Below are positions 36,098 to 45,809 of a DNA stretch of 64,000 bases, in pieces (positions within the stretch are counted from its first letter, which is position 1; the number at the start of each line of letters is the position of its first letter). Source of the DNA: Aquabacterium sp. A3 (GTDB lineage Bacteria; Pseudomonadota; Gammaproteobacteria; Burkholderiales; Burkholderiaceae_C); NCBI RefSeq assembly GCF_038069945.1, contig NZ_JBBPEV010000001.1, forward strand, positions 1,426,001 to 1,490,000, in the 5' to 3' direction. The notes beneath the pieces are model-generated. The model did no database searches. It was not told where the DNA came from and saw nothing but the letters and a program-made list of their open reading frames with translations. The position numbers and the translations under genes are program-made.

Positions 36098-37234
36098 TCA
36101 CAGCACCTTGAGGTGTTCGGTGCCTTCGGTGAGATCGCGACTGCGCGCCCGGGCACTGTTCAACTTGATCTGCAGTCGCAGGTCGTTGACCGAATCGGCG
36201 TTGCGCAGGGCGTCTTCGTAGGTGACGTAGTTGCCCTCGTACAGGTCAAACAGCGCCTGGTCGAAGGTCTGCATGCCCAGCTCGCGGGACTTCTTCATGA
36301 CCTCTTTGATCTCGCCCACCTGCCCCTGGAAGATCATGTCGGAGATGAGCGGGGAGTTGAGCATGATCTCGACCGCCGCCACCCGGCCCTTACCTTCCTG
36401 GCGGGGCAGCAGCCGCTGCGACACCATGGCCTTGAGGTTGAGCGACAAGTCCATGAGCAATTGGGTGCGCCGCTCTTCAGGGAAGAAGTTGATGATGCGG
36501 TCCAGCGCCTGGTTGGCGCTGTTGGCGTGCAGCGTGGCCATGCACAGGTGCCCGGTTTCGGAGAACTGCACGGCGTGCTCCATGGTCTCGCGGTCGCGGA
36601 TTTCGCCCATGAGGATCACATCGGGGGCCTGGCGCAGGGTATTTTTGAGCGCCATTTCCCAGCCATCGGTGTCGATGCCGATTTCACGCTGGGTGACGAT
36701 GCAATTCTTGTGTGGGTGCACGAACTCGACCGGGTCTTCCAGCGTGATGATGTGACCGTAGGAGTTCTCGTTGCGGTAATCCACCAGCGACGCCAGCGTG
36801 GTGGACTTGCCCGACCCGGTGGCCCCCACCAGAATCACCAGCCCGCGCTTGGTGAGCGCCACATCCTTGAGCACTTGCGGCAGCCCCAGCCCATCGACCG
36901 TGGGCAGGCTTTGCGGGATCACGCGCAGCACCATGCCCACGTGGCCCTGCTGAATGAAGGCGTTGACCCGGAACCGACCGATGCCTGTGGGCGCCACCGC
37001 GAAGTTGCACTCTTTGGTGCGCTCGAACTCGGCGGCCTGCTTGTCGTTCATGATGACGCGGGCCAGGGCCATGGTGTGCTGAGAGGTCAGCGGCTGGGGC
37101 GACACCTTGGTCAGCTTGCCGTCCACCTTGATGGCGGGCGGGAAGTCGGCCGTCAGAAACAAGTCCGAGCCGCCCCGCGCCACCAGCAGGCGCAGCAGAT
37201 CGTTGATGAATTTCGAGGCCTGATCGCGTTCCAT
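36098..37234 (-). CDS. pilU: Type IV pilus retraction ATPase, PilU
   Basis: A 378-residue hexameric PilT-like ATPase. Walker A is GATGSGKSTT, and the Asp box and His box regions include TLEDPVEFVH and GHLCMATLHANSA. AIRALIS-type residues are replaced by PLISDMIFQGQV, and the extended C-terminus is typical of PilU rather than PilT. PilU assists PilT in pilus retraction at the inner membrane. The ATG at 37234 matches the family; a long open frame upstream lacks conservation. It lies 41 bases after pilT. Confidence 0.92.
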   Translation of the reverse strand: MERDQASKFINDLLRLLVARGGSDLFLTADFPPAIKVDGKLTKVSPQPLTSQHTMALARVIMNDKQAAEFERTKECNFAVAPTGIGRFRVNAFIQQGHVGMVLRVIPQSLPTVDGLGLPQVLKDVALTKRGLVILVGATGSGKSTTLASLVDYRNENSYGHIITLEDPVEFVHPHKNCIVTQREIGIDTDGWEMALKNTLRQAPDVILMGEIRDRETMEHAVQFSETGHLCMATLHANSANQALDRIINFFPEERRTQLLMDLSLNLKAMVSQRLLPRQEGKGRVAAVEIMLNSPLISDMIFQGQVGEIKEVMKKSRELGMQTFDQALFDLYEGNYVTYEDALRNADSVNDLRLQIKLNSARARSRDLTEGTEHLKVL

Positions 37235-37275
37235 GGTCGTGTTCTGGGCGGTGGAGGAATGAGGCGCAGGCCGGG

Positions 37276-38319
37276 TCAGCCTGGGAAGTTCTCGGGAATC
37301 TTGGCGCGCGAACGGGCCTCGGATGCCGAGATGACGTTGCGGCGCACCAGGTCGGCCAGGTTCTGATCCAGCGTCTGCATGCCCAGGCTGTTGCCGGTCT
37401 GGATGGACGAATACATCTGCGCCACCTTGTTTTCGCGGATCAGGTTGCGGATGGCCGGGGTGCCGATCATGATCTCGTGCGCGGCCACACGCCCGTTGCC
37501 ATCTTTGGTCTTGCACAAGGTTTGCGAGATGACGGCCTGCAGGGATTCGGACAACATGGCGCGCACCATGTCCTTTTCAGCCGCAGGGAAGACGTCCACG
37601 ATCCGGTCGATGGTCTTGGCCGCGCTGGAGGTGTGCAAGGTGCCGAAGACAAGGTGGCCGGTTTCGGCCGCCGTCAGGGCCAGGCGGATGGTTTCCAGGT
37701 CGCGCATTTCGCCCACGAGGATGCAGTCCGGGTCTTCACGTAGCGCCGAGCGCAAGGCGTTGGCAAAGCTCAGGGTATGGGGCCCCACCTCGCGCTGGTT
37801 GATGAGGCATTTCTTGGAGTCGTGCACGAATTCGATCGGGTCTTCCACCGTCAGGATGTGGCCGTACTCGTTTTCGTTGAGGTGGTTGACCATGGCGGCC
37901 AGCGTGGTCGATTTGCCCGAACCGGTCGGCCCCGTCACCAGCACCAGGCCGCGCGGCTTGAGCGCCAGGTCCTGGAAGACCTTGGGTGCATTGAGCTGCT
38001 CCAGCGTCAGGATCTTGGACGGGATGGTGCGGAACACCGCGCCCGCGCCACGGCTCTGATTGAAGGCATTGACCCGGAACCGCGCCAGGCCCTGGATCTC
38101 GAACGAGAAGTCGCACTCCAGCGTCTCTTCGTACTGCTTGCGCTGGGTGTCGTTCATGATGTCGTACACCATGTCGTGAACCTGTTTGTGGTCCAGCGGA
38201 TCGACGTTGATGCGACGCACATCGCCGTGCACCCGGATCATCGGGGGCAGGCCTGCCGACAAATGGAGGTCGGACGCCTTGTTCTTGACCGCGAAGGCCA
38301 GCAGCTGGGTGATATCCAT
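37276..38319 (-). CDS. pilT: Type IV pilus retraction ATPase, PilT
   Basis: A 347-residue PilT with MDITQLLAFAVKNKASDLHL at its start, Walker A GPTGSGKSTT, the Asp box TVEDPIEFVH, Walker B region DCILVGEMRDLETI, and the retraction motif GTPAIRNLIRENK (AIRxLIRE type). It powers pilus retraction in twitching motility and DNA uptake. The gene is divergent from yggS, with only 35 bases between starts. Confidence 0.95.
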   Translation of the reverse strand: MDITQLLAFAVKNKASDLHLSAGLPPMIRVHGDVRRINVDPLDHKQVHDMVYDIMNDTQRKQYEETLECDFSFEIQGLARFRVNAFNQSRGAGAVFRTIPSKILTLEQLNAPKVFQDLALKPRGLVLVTGPTGSGKSTTLAAMVNHLNENEYGHILTVEDPIEFVHDSKKCLINQREVGPHTLSFANALRSALREDPDCILVGEMRDLETIRLALTAAETGHLVFGTLHTSSAAKTIDRIVDVFPAAEKDMVRAMLSESLQAVISQTLCKTKDGNGRVAAHEIMIGTPAIRNLIRENKVAQMYSSIQTGNSLGMQTLDQNLADLVRRNVISASEARSRAKIPENFPG

Positions 38320-38354
38320 GGATGATAGAAGGGTGTACGACAGAGCGGCCCATT

Positions 38355-39041
38355 ATGGCGACGATCGCTGAGAACCTACAACGAGTGACAGACAGGATAA
38401 GCCAGGCTTGTTCACGCTTTGGGCGCTCCGCCGACAGTGTGACCCTGCTGGCCGTGAGCAAAACGTTTCCAGGCGTAACCGTCCGGGAGGCGTTTGCCGC
38501 CGGGCAGCGCCGCTTCGGCGAGAACTACGTGCAGGAAGGTGTGGCCAAGGTCGCCGAGCTGGCCGACCTGCGCGATCAGCTCGAATGGCACCTCATCGGG
38601 CCCCTGCAAAGCAACAAGACGCGCGTGGTGGCAGAAACGTTCGACTGGGTGCACACCGTCGACCGGCTCAAAGTGGCCGAGCGGCTGAACGAACAGCGAC
38701 CGATCGACCTGCCCCCCTTGCAGGTGTGCATCCAGGTCAACACCAGCGGCGAAGACAGCAAACATGGCATCCCCCCCTCCGAGGCCCTGCCTTTGGCCCA
38801 GGCCGTGCGCAGCCTGCCCAGGCTGCGCCTGCGCGGGGTGATGGCCCTGCCCGCCCCCAGCGCCGACCCTCGGGCGCAAGCCGAGCAACTGTCCAGGGTG
38901 CGCGCAGTCTTTGACAGCCTGACGGCAGCGGGTATACCCTTGGATACCTTGTCCATGGGGATGAGCCAGGACCTGGAAGAGGCGATTGCACAAGGATCCA
39001 CCCTGGTCAGGGTGGGTACAGCCCTATTTGGTGAACGTTGA
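38355..39041 (+). CDS. PLP homeostasis protein, YggS/PLPBP family
   Basis: A 228-residue single-domain alanine-racemase-like barrel. PLP Lys is K36 in LLAVSKTFPG. GENYVQEGVAKVAEL, EWHLIGPLQSNK and SMGMSQDLEEAIAQGSTLVRVGTALFG are diagnostic. It binds PLP and affects amino-acid and vitamin B6 homeostasis without known catalysis. In many bacteria it sits directly before proC. Here a two-component gene pair is placed between them. The start at 38355 fits the family. Confidence 0.92.
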   Translation: MATIAENLQRVTDRISQACSRFGRSADSVTLLAVSKTFPGVTVREAFAAGQRRFGENYVQEGVAKVAELADLRDQLEWHLIGPLQSNKTRVVAETFDWVHTVDRLKVAERLNEQRPIDLPPLQVCIQVNTSGEDSKHGIPPSEALPLAQAVRSLPRLRLRGVMALPAPSADPRAQAEQLSRVRAVFDSLTAAGIPLDTLSMGMSQDLEEAIAQGSTLVRVGTALFGER

Positions 39042-39077
39042 GGCCGCACTACCATTGGGACTCTGAGAGAGATTGTC

Positions 39078-39818
39078 ATGGAAGTCACCCGAGCGCCCCA
39101 TTACCTGCTGGTCGATGACCACAGCCTCATTCGTGAAGGCATGATGCAGGCCATCCGCAGCCTGGATCCGCAGGCCCGATTCACACAGGCCAACAACCTG
39201 CAATCGGCGCTGCAGTGCCTGCAAGACAGCGCGGGCGACCCGATCGACGTCGTGCTGCTGGACCTGGGTTTGCCGGACAGCCGAGGCATGGCCACCCTCC
39301 AGACCATGCGACAGGCCGCGCCCACCCAGCGCATCGGCATCATCACCGGTCACAGCGACGTGCAGATTGCCCTGGAATGCATCCACCACGGCGCGTCGTG
39401 CTTCATCCCGAAACTGGCCGAGATCGACGGCTTCATGACGGCCCTGAAGGCCCTGGTGGAAGGCCGGCTGCATTTTCCGTCGGAGTTGCTCAGCACCAGC
39501 GACGTGGAATGGCCCGCGCCCGAAGAAGACACCCAGCCGCGCAACATCCGACTGACGCCGCGGCAAAAGGATGTGCTGCAGTGGATCCTCAAAGGCTGCA
39601 CCAATCAGGCCATCGCGGCGGCCCTGGGCATCAGCGCCGAAACCGTCAAGCTGCACGTCAGCGCCATCTTCCGGGCCTATGGCGTGCACAGCCGCACCCA
39701 GCTGGTCTTGCTGTGCTCGCACAGCCCGGGGGTGCTGGGCCGCGCCGACGGTGAAGGCAACAGCCAGCCGATGCCACTGGACGATGACAGCGATCCGCTG
39801 AGGGAACACGTGGCGTGA
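39078..39818 (+). CDS. NarL/LuxR-family response regulator
   Basis: A 246-residue regulator. The N-terminal receiver (about residues 8-128) has DD13-14 and phosphoacceptor D62 in VVLLDLGLPDS. The C-terminal LuxR-type helix-turn-helix (about 170-225) reads LTPRQKDVLQWILKGCTNQAIAAALGISAETVKLHVSAIF. An acidic C-terminal extension follows. The gene overlaps the downstream hybrid kinase by 4 bases (GTGA) and is its likely partner. Target genes are unknown. Confidence 0.9.
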   Translation: MEVTRAPHYLLVDDHSLIREGMMQAIRSLDPQARFTQANNLQSALQCLQDSAGDPIDVVLLDLGLPDSRGMATLQTMRQAAPTQRIGIITGHSDVQIALECIHHGASCFIPKLAEIDGFMTALKALVEGRLHFPSELLSTSDVEWPAPEEDTQPRNIRLTPRQKDVLQWILKGCTNQAIAAALGISAETVKLHVSAIFRAYGVHSRTQLVLLCSHSPGVLGRADGEGNSQPMPLDDDSDPLREHVA

Positions 39819-41734
39819 GCCTGTGGCGCCGGTCGCTCCAGGGCCTGTCTCCACTGGAGGCCCGGATCGACCTTCAAATGCTGCAGGACGGCTGGCGCAC
39901 GTCACCCAGCTCTCTGCTGGGCCAGTTCCTGGCCCTGGTGGCGCTGCTGTGGATCGTTCGGGATTGGCCCCTGCCCAGTTGGCAATGGCTGTGGCCCTCG
40001 CTGATGTTGCTGACGCTGTGGACGGCGGTGGTGCGCGCGGTGCGGCACTTTCGCCGCTTCGGCATCACGCAGTCGGGCTACAGCCACTGGCGCCTGGCCT
40101 TGCTGGGCTGGCACGCGCTACAGAGCCTGGGCTGGGGCATGCTGGCGATGGCCCTGCTGGACGTGGCCAGCCTGGAGTGGCGGCTGACCCTGGTGGCGGC
40201 CGTCATTGTGTACGGCTACACCCTGATGCTGGTCACCGTGCACGACTGGGGGGCCGCCTTCCTGGGCAGCATCCCGCTGGTGCTGCTGGCCGCCTTCAAG
40301 CTGCTGTGGGCCCAAAGCCCCAGTGCCACCTACCTGGCCCTGGTGATGCTGTTGTCGATGACCACCTGCCAGGTGGTGTCGCTGAGCATCAGCCGTCGCC
40401 TGCGCGAAGGCCTGTTGCTGCGCCATGAAAACGCCGACCTGGTGCTGCAACTGCGCGAAGAGATCGACAAGGTCACCCAGGCCAAGGCCCGCGCCGAGCA
40501 GGCCGACCAGCAAAAAAGCGAATTCTTTGCCTCGGCCAGCCATGATCTGCGCCAACCCTTGCATGTGCTGGCCCTGCTCAGCAATGCCTTGCGCACCTGG
40601 GTGGAGCCACAACAGGGACGCCCCCTGCTGGACAAGATGCAGACGGCCTTGTCGTCGCTCAGCGGCATGTTCGACAAGATGTTCGACCTGGCACGACTGG
40701 ATGCCCAGCGCCTGGACTATCAGCCCCAGGCCCAGGCGCTGGATGCGATGTGGCACCGCCTGGACTCGGAGTTTTCGGTGCTGTGCGCTGACAAGGGGCT
40801 GCGATGGTCGCTGGAGCCCACGCGCGAGTGGGTGCTGACCGACACCCACGTGCTGGAGCGCATCCTGCGCAACCTGCTGAACAACGCGGTGCGCTACACC
40901 GAACACGGCGAGGTGCGCCTGAGGGCGCGCGCGCGTGGCCCCTGGGTCATGTGCCAGGTCTGGGACACCGGCTTGGGCATCCAGCCGCAACACCGGCATC
41001 GCATCTTTGAAGACTACTTCCAGGCCAGCAACGAGGGCCGCCTCAGCAGCGAGGGCCTGGGCCTGGGTCTGGCCGTCGTCCGGCGCCTGAGCATGCTGGG
41101 CCCCACGCCGATCAAGGTGCTGTCACGACCGGGCCGAGGCTCAGTGTTTTCGGTGCGCGTGCCTCGCCTGGTGCCGGTCGCGTCGGTGCCCACCCCCACG
41201 CCCGCACCTGCCCCACGGCCCGCCAGCCCCCCTGGACCGACCAGGTCACCCATGGCGCCCACGGCCCCCATGGCCACAGCCCCGACACCACCGCCGGGAT
41301 CTGCCCAGACCAGTCAGGGGGTTGTGGTGCTGGTGGACGACGATCCCGACGTGCTGGAGGGCACGGCCCTGGTGCTCAAGCAACACGGCTGGCAGGTGGC
41401 GGCCGCCACCACACCAGACAGCGCGATGGACGCCCTGGTCACCCTGCAGGCCGAGGGCCAGATGCCGGAAGGTGACATGCCCTGCGCGCTGATCAGCGAC
41501 CACCGCCTGGGCCTGGACATCAACGGCCTGGACGCCCTGCGCCAACTGCGTTATGAATTTGGCGAGCACCTGCCCGCCTACCTGGTGACGGGCGAGTTGT
41601 CAGGCACCTTGTCGGCACAAGCCCACCACGACCGGGTGGTGGTGCTGCCCAAACCCATCGATGTGCCCGATCTGCTGGAACGCCTGGCACGCATCAGGCA
41701 TGATCTGCAGCATGACGAACACCTCTCCCATTGA
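39815..41734 (+). CDS. Hybrid sensor histidine kinase with C-terminal receiver
   Basis: A 639-residue inner-membrane kinase starting at GTG. Residues about 35-195 contain five or six membrane helices and no periplasmic domain of note, so it may sense a membrane or intracellular state. HisKA H243 lies in ASASHDLRQPLH. The HATPase domain (about 345-450) has NNAV, WDTGLGI and GLGLGLAVV. A Pro/Ala-rich linker (about 455-498) leads to a receiver domain with D562 in LISDHRL. It is translationally coupled to the response regulator, and its end overlaps proC by 23 bases. Confidence 0.9.
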   Translation: MSLWRRSLQGLSPLEARIDLQMLQDGWRTSPSSLLGQFLALVALLWIVRDWPLPSWQWLWPSLMLLTLWTAVVRAVRHFRRFGITQSGYSHWRLALLGWHALQSLGWGMLAMALLDVASLEWRLTLVAAVIVYGYTLMLVTVHDWGAAFLGSIPLVLLAAFKLLWAQSPSATYLALVMLLSMTTCQVVSLSISRRLREGLLLRHENADLVLQLREEIDKVTQAKARAEQADQQKSEFFASASHDLRQPLHVLALLSNALRTWVEPQQGRPLLDKMQTALSSLSGMFDKMFDLARLDAQRLDYQPQAQALDAMWHRLDSEFSVLCADKGLRWSLEPTREWVLTDTHVLERILRNLLNNAVRYTEHGEVRLRARARGPWVMCQVWDTGLGIQPQHRHRIFEDYFQASNEGRLSSEGLGLGLAVVRRLSMLGPTPIKVLSRPGRGSVFSVRVPRLVPVASVPTPTPAPAPRPASPPGPTRSPMAPTAPMATAPTPPPGSAQTSQGVVVLVDDDPDVLEGTALVLKQHGWQVAAATTPDSAMDALVTLQAEGQMPEGDMPCALISDHRLGLDINGLDALRQLRYEFGEHLPAYLVTGELSGTLSAQAHHDRVVVLPKPIDVPDLLERLARIRHDLQHDEHLSH

Positions 41735-42536
41735 CATCGCATTCATCGGCGGCGGCAACATGGCCACCGCCATCGTGGGTGGCCTGATTCGACAAGGTCG
41801 CCCCGCCCACCAGATTCTGGTCATCGACCCCGTGGCCGATCAGCGCGCCCGCCTGAGCAGCCAGTTGGGCGTGCAAACCGCCGACGGCGCGGTGCCCCAG
41901 CTGCAAGCCGCGGGCACCATCGTCTGGGCGGTCAAGCCGCAGCAGTTCAAGGACGCCGCCCACCTGTACGCGCCGCTGACCGGCACCGCCTTGCACTACA
42001 GCGTGATGGCCGGCCTGCGCACCGACGACATGGCGCGATGGCTGGGAACACCCCGCATCGTGCGGGCCATGCCCAACACCCCGGCCCTGGTGGGCCAGGG
42101 CATGACGGGCCTGTACGCCCGCCCTGAAGTGACGCTGCAGGAGCGGCAGGCCATCGACGCCCTGGTGGCGCCCACCGGGCAGGCCATGTGGGTGAATCAA
42201 GAGGCCGACCTGGACGCCGTGACGGCACTGTCAGGCTCGGGCCCTGCCTACGTGTTCTTCTTCATCGAATCCATGATGCAGGCGGCGCAAGAGATGGGCT
42301 TGAGCGCCGAACAGGGGCGTCAACTGGCCCTGGCCACCTTCGGCGGCGCCACCGCCCTGGCCAGCCAGGCCAGCGAGCCCCCGTCGGTGCTTCGTGAACG
42401 CGTCACCTCCAAAGGCGGCACCACCTACGCCGCCCTGACACACCTGCAGGCGGCAGGGGTGAAAGAGGCCTTCGTGGCCGCCATGCAGGCTGCCCGGCGG
42501 CGTGCCGGCGAGCTGGGTGACGAGTTCGGTCGCTGA
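41712..42536 (+). CDS. proC: Pyrroline-5-carboxylate reductase
   Basis: A 274-residue NAD(P)H enzyme for the last step of proline synthesis. The Rossmann motif is IAFIGGGNMATAIVGGL. The P5CR signature region LSGSGPAYVFFFIESMMQAAQEMGL and the C-terminal SKGGTTYAALTHLQ are present. The start at 41712 overlaps the kinase gene end. The stop abuts the ubiA stop with no gap (TGA then TCA). Confidence 0.94.
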   Translation: MTNTSPIDIAFIGGGNMATAIVGGLIRQGRPAHQILVIDPVADQRARLSSQLGVQTADGAVPQLQAAGTIVWAVKPQQFKDAAHLYAPLTGTALHYSVMAGLRTDDMARWLGTPRIVRAMPNTPALVGQGMTGLYARPEVTLQERQAIDALVAPTGQAMWVNQEADLDAVTALSGSGPAYVFFFIESMMQAAQEMGLSAEQGRQLALATFGGATALASQASEPPSVLRERVTSKGGTTYAALTHLQAAGVKEAFVAAMQAARRRAGELGDEFGR

Positions 42537-43454
42537 TCAGCCCCCGAGGGTGACGGTGCCCGCATGGGCCCAGGCCAGGTCGGCGGCTGCGCCCAGCCAG
42601 ACCGTCAGGCCCAGCCAGTGGTTGAGCCGAAACGCCTGAAAGCAGGCCGCGCGTTCGCGCGTGCGGATGAGCCACAGGTGATGCAACGCCTGCAGCCCGG
42701 CCAATGCCAGCCCCACCTGGTAGACCATGCCCAGACCTGACAGACGGCCAGCCATGGCCCAGCACCCCAGACACAGCACGTAAAACACCATCACCCCGAC
42801 CACATCAAAGCGTCCCAGGGTGATGGCCGAAGTGCGGATGCCGATTTTCAGGTCATCGTCGCGATCGACCATGGCGTATTCGGTGTCATAGGCCAGCACC
42901 CAGGCCAGGTTGCCCACCAGCAGCCAGCCCACCACGGGCGGCACCTGACCCTGCACGGCGGCAAAGGCCATGGGCATGCCGAAGCTGAAGGCCACCCCCA
43001 GCACCGCTTGCGGCATCGAAAAAAAACGCTTGGTGAAGGGGTACAACACGGTGACTGCCAGCGCCCCAAACGACAAGCCAATGGTGAGCGCATTGGTGCT
43101 GAGCACCAGCGCGAACGACACCAGGGCCAGCACGGCCCCCACCAGCAAGGCCTCTCGCACCGAGAGCTTGCCACTGGTGATGGGGCGCTGGGCCGTGCGC
43201 TGCACGTGGCGATCGAAGTCGCGGTCGGCCACATCATTGACGGCGCAACCCGCGCTGCGCATGAGGATGGTGCCCGCCGTGAACACCAGCAGCAGATGCC
43301 AGCCCGGAAAACCGCCCGCGGCCATCCACAAGGCCAGCCAGGTGGGCCACAGCAGCAGCAACCAGCCCTGGGGACGATCCCAGCGGATCAGGTCAAGGTA
43401 CAGGTTCAGGCGCTCACGCCAGCCAGACGGGGGGTGCGACAGGTCGGGATTCAC
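42537..43454 (-). CDS. ubiA: 4-hydroxybenzoate octaprenyltransferase
   Basis: A 305-residue integral membrane prenyltransferase of ubiquinone synthesis, attaching the polyprenyl chain to 4-hydroxybenzoate. Both Asp-rich motifs are present: [19 protein letters not shown] (NDxxDxxxD) and [18 protein letters not shown] (the second). About eight to nine helices are expected. The start is placed at GTG 43454 (VNPDLSHPP...), with an in-frame ATG-like start 14 codons upstream as an alternative. Confidence 0.93.
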   Translation of the reverse strand: MNPDLSHPPSGWRERLNLYLDLIRWDRPQGWLLLLWPTWLALWMAAGGFPGWHLLLVFTAGTILMRSAGCAVNDVADRDFDRHVQRTAQRPITSGKLSVREALLVGAVLALVSFALVLSTNALTIGLSFGALAVTVLYPFTKRFFSMPQAVLGVAFSFGMPMAFAAVQGQVPPVVGWLLVGNLAWVLAYDTEYAMVDRDDDLKIGIRTSAITLGRFDVVGVMVFYVLCLGCWAMAGRLSGLGMVYQVGLALAGLQALHHLWLIRTRERAACFQAFRLNHWLGLTVWLGAAADLAWAHAGTVTLGG

Positions 43455-43545
43455 GGTGTGGATTATCAGGCCAGGGCCGTGTCGGCGACGGGTCACACAA
43501 GCGGTCTATGCTGTCGGGGTTTGCTTGTCTCGAGGACTTTGCCCC

Positions 43546-44340
43546 ATGACCACCTTGTTGATGTATGAACGTGTTGTGGCCGTCAACCGCGACACCCACC
43601 GTCAGTGGCGACTGCGCCCTGCCACCGAACCCATGGCGTTTGCCCGTGGCACCAACGCCGTGCTGCTGGCGGGCACTGAACTGCCGCTGGCGGCACTGGA
43701 CTACCCCTGCGTGTTCGTGGAGGCTGAACAGGGCTTGACCATGGTGGCCGTGGTGGGACTGCGCGATCACGAGAACCTGATGGTGAACGACCAAGGCCAG
43801 TGGGCCGAGCATGCGTATGTGCCGGCCTTCGTGCGCCGTTATCCCTTCGTGCTGGCCACCGAGGCCGGACAAGACGAGATGACCGTCTGCCTGGACGAGG
43901 CCTTTGAGGGGTTCAACACCGACAGCGGTGAGGCCCTGTTCGACGCCGAGGGCGGTGAGACCCCCTACCTGCAACAGCTCAAGCGGTTCATGCTGGGCTA
44001 TCACCAGGACATGGTGCGCACGACCCAGTTCGCGGCTCGCTTGCTTGAGCTGGACTTGCTGACCGAGCAGACGATCGACGCCCAGTTGAACGGGCAGACC
44101 AGCAGCCTCAAGGGCTTCAAGGTGGTGGATGAAGCACGCCTGCGGGCCCTGCCCCCCGAGGTGGTGCAAGACCTGTTCACCTCGGGGGCACTGGGCTGGA
44201 TCCACGCCCACCTGTTGTCACTGAACAATGTGCGCCGCCTGGGCGCGCGACTGGCCACGCGGCTGACGGCTGATCAGGTGACGGATCAGGGCAATCAGGG
44301 CGTCGAAGGCGCTGGTGCTGAGGCCACGTCGGCGTCCTGA
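43546..44340 (+). CDS. SapC-family protein
   Basis: A 264-residue protein resembling the SapC family, named after a Campylobacter S-layer operon gene whose function is not known. Visible segments are YERVVAVNRDTHRQWRLRP, EAEQGLTMVAVVGLRDHENL and AYVPAFVRRYPFVLA. The C-terminal half is helical and hydrophilic. No signal peptide is seen, so it is probably cytoplasmic. The C-terminal 15 codons overlap the end of the outer-membrane efflux gene on the other strand by 46 bases. Confidence 0.78.
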   Translation: MTTLLMYERVVAVNRDTHRQWRLRPATEPMAFARGTNAVLLAGTELPLAALDYPCVFVEAEQGLTMVAVVGLRDHENLMVNDQGQWAEHAYVPAFVRRYPFVLATEAGQDEMTVCLDEAFEGFNTDSGEALFDAEGGETPYLQQLKRFMLGYHQDMVRTTQFAARLLELDLLTEQTIDAQLNGQTSSLKGFKVVDEARLRALPPEVVQDLFTSGALGWIHAHLLSLNNVRRLGARLATRLTADQVTDQGNQGVEGAGAEATSAS

Positions 44341-45809
44341 GCCACCCAGCCACCGCCCAGGGCCTTGTAGACCGCGATGTGCGCCTGCTGGCGTGCCAGT
44401 TGGGCCCCGATCAGGGCCTGCTGGGCGCTGAACAGCGCGCGCTGCGCATCCAGCAAATCCAGCTGGCTGGCCACGCCCGTGTCGTAGCGCAGGGTGGACA
44501 GGCGCAGGCGCGCGGCCTCGGCCTCGGCCTGGGCACGCTGTGCCTGGGCCTGCTCGGCATAGGTCTGGCGGGCCACCAGCGCATCGGCCACGTCCTGGAA
44601 GGCCGTCTGCACGGCCTTGTCGTACTGCGCCACCGCGATCTCGCGCTGCACCTGGGCCGAAGCCACATTGGCGCTGGCACGGCCCAGATCAAAGATGGGC
44701 AGCGTCACCGACGGCGCAAAACTCCACGCGGTGCGGCCATCACCATTGAACAGGCCCGACAGATCGTCACTCACCACACCCGCACTGGCGGTGAGCGCGA
44801 TGCGCGGAAACCGTGCCGCGCGCGCCGCACCGATGTTGGCGTTGGCCGCCACCAAGGCCTGCTCGGCCTGCACGACGTCGGGACGCAGCAGCAGCACCTC
44901 GGACGACAAGCCCACCGGCAGCTCGGCCAGGTCGGGCCAGAGCGTGGCCTGCACCAGTTGACCGGCGGCCTGCGTGTCACGCGCCTGCTCTGAGGCCAGC
45001 GACGGCAAGGTCACTGCGGGCGGCAAGGCGGTCTCGGGCGCCGGTGCACCCAACAGCACGCTCAAGGCGTTGAGGTCTTGCTGCCACTGGCGCTGCGCCT
45101 GGGCGCGGGCCACGCGCGCGGCCTCCACCAGGGACTGGGCCGAGCGCAGCTCCAGCTCGTTGAGCACACCGTTGTCAAACTTCAGTTGCTGCAGCTTGAA
45201 CGAATCCAGGCGGGTCTGAAGGGTTTGCTCGGCCAGGGCCAGCTGCCAACGGTCGGCCCACAGCGTGTAGTAGGTGCTGGCCACGGCCGCCACCAGGCTG
45301 GTGTGCACGGCGCGGCGGTTGGCCTCAGAGGCCAGCACCTGGGCCGCAGCGGCTTCGGTCAGGGCCCTGACGCGACCAAACAGGTCCAGCTCGAAGGCCG
45401 ACACCGTCAGACCACCATTGACCACCGTGCTGATGTCGTACGGCGGCTGTGACGAAGGCTGGCGGGTGGCGTTGATCTGCGCCGCCACGTTGGGCACGCG
45501 CTCGGCGCGTTGGATTTGATAGGCCGCTTGCAGGCGATCGATGTTGAGCACGGCCACCCGCAGGTCGCGGTTGTTGTCCAGCGCCAGGGTGATGAGCTGC
45601 TGCAACCTCGCATCGGGGAAGTAGCGCGTCCAGGGCAGGTCGGCCACGGCGGTGGCAGGGTCAGCGGTGGCCCCGAGGTTGGCTGGCAAGGTGGCGGGCA
45701 CCGCCCCGGTGGGTCGCTGGTAATCGGGCGTGAGCGAGCAGGCCGACAGGCTCAGCACGGCGGCCACAGCCAGGGCCAGAGACGAAGGGGTCATGAAACG
45801 CTCACTCAT
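44295..45809 (-). CDS. RND efflux outer-membrane factor (OprM/NodT family)
   Basis: A 504-residue TolC-like lipoprotein channel. The lipobox is SLSAC (about C23), followed by SLTPDYQRP. Two repeats of long helices contain QAAYQIQRAERVPNVAAQINATR and IGAARAARFPRIALTASAGV. The start at 45809 is preceded by AGGAG, and its first codons overlap the end of the RND pump gene. It is the last gene of the efflux operon; its stop lies within the convergent SapC gene. Confidence 0.93.
   Translation of the reverse strand: MSERFMTPSSLALAVAAVLSLSACSLTPDYQRPTGAVPATLPANLGATADPATAVADLPWTRYFPDARLQQLITLALDNNRDLRVAVLNIDRLQAAYQIQRAERVPNVAAQINATRQPSSQPPYDISTVVNGGLTVSAFELDLFGRVRALTEAAAAQVLASEANRRAVHTSLVAAVASTYYTLWADRWQLALAEQTLQTRLDSFKLQQLKFDNGVLNELELRSAQSLVEAARVARAQAQRQWQQDLNALSVLLGAPAPETALPPAVTLPSLASEQARDTQAAGQLVQATLWPDLAELPVGLSSEVLLLRPDVVQAEQALVAANANIGAARAARFPRIALTASAGVVSDDLSGLFNGDGRTAWSFAPSVTLPIFDLGRASANVASAQVQREIAVAQYDKAVQTAFQDVADALVARQTYAEQAQAQRAQAEAEAARLRLSTLRYDTGVASQLDLLDAQRALFSAQQALIGAQLARQQAHIAVYKALGGGWVAQDADVASAPAPSTP

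Noticed and set aside
36300..37516. N-terminal extension of PilU upstream of 37234
   Set aside because: The 94 extra residues have no homology pattern and lie in the pilT-pilU gap and the end of pilT; the conserved PilU start is MERDQASKF.
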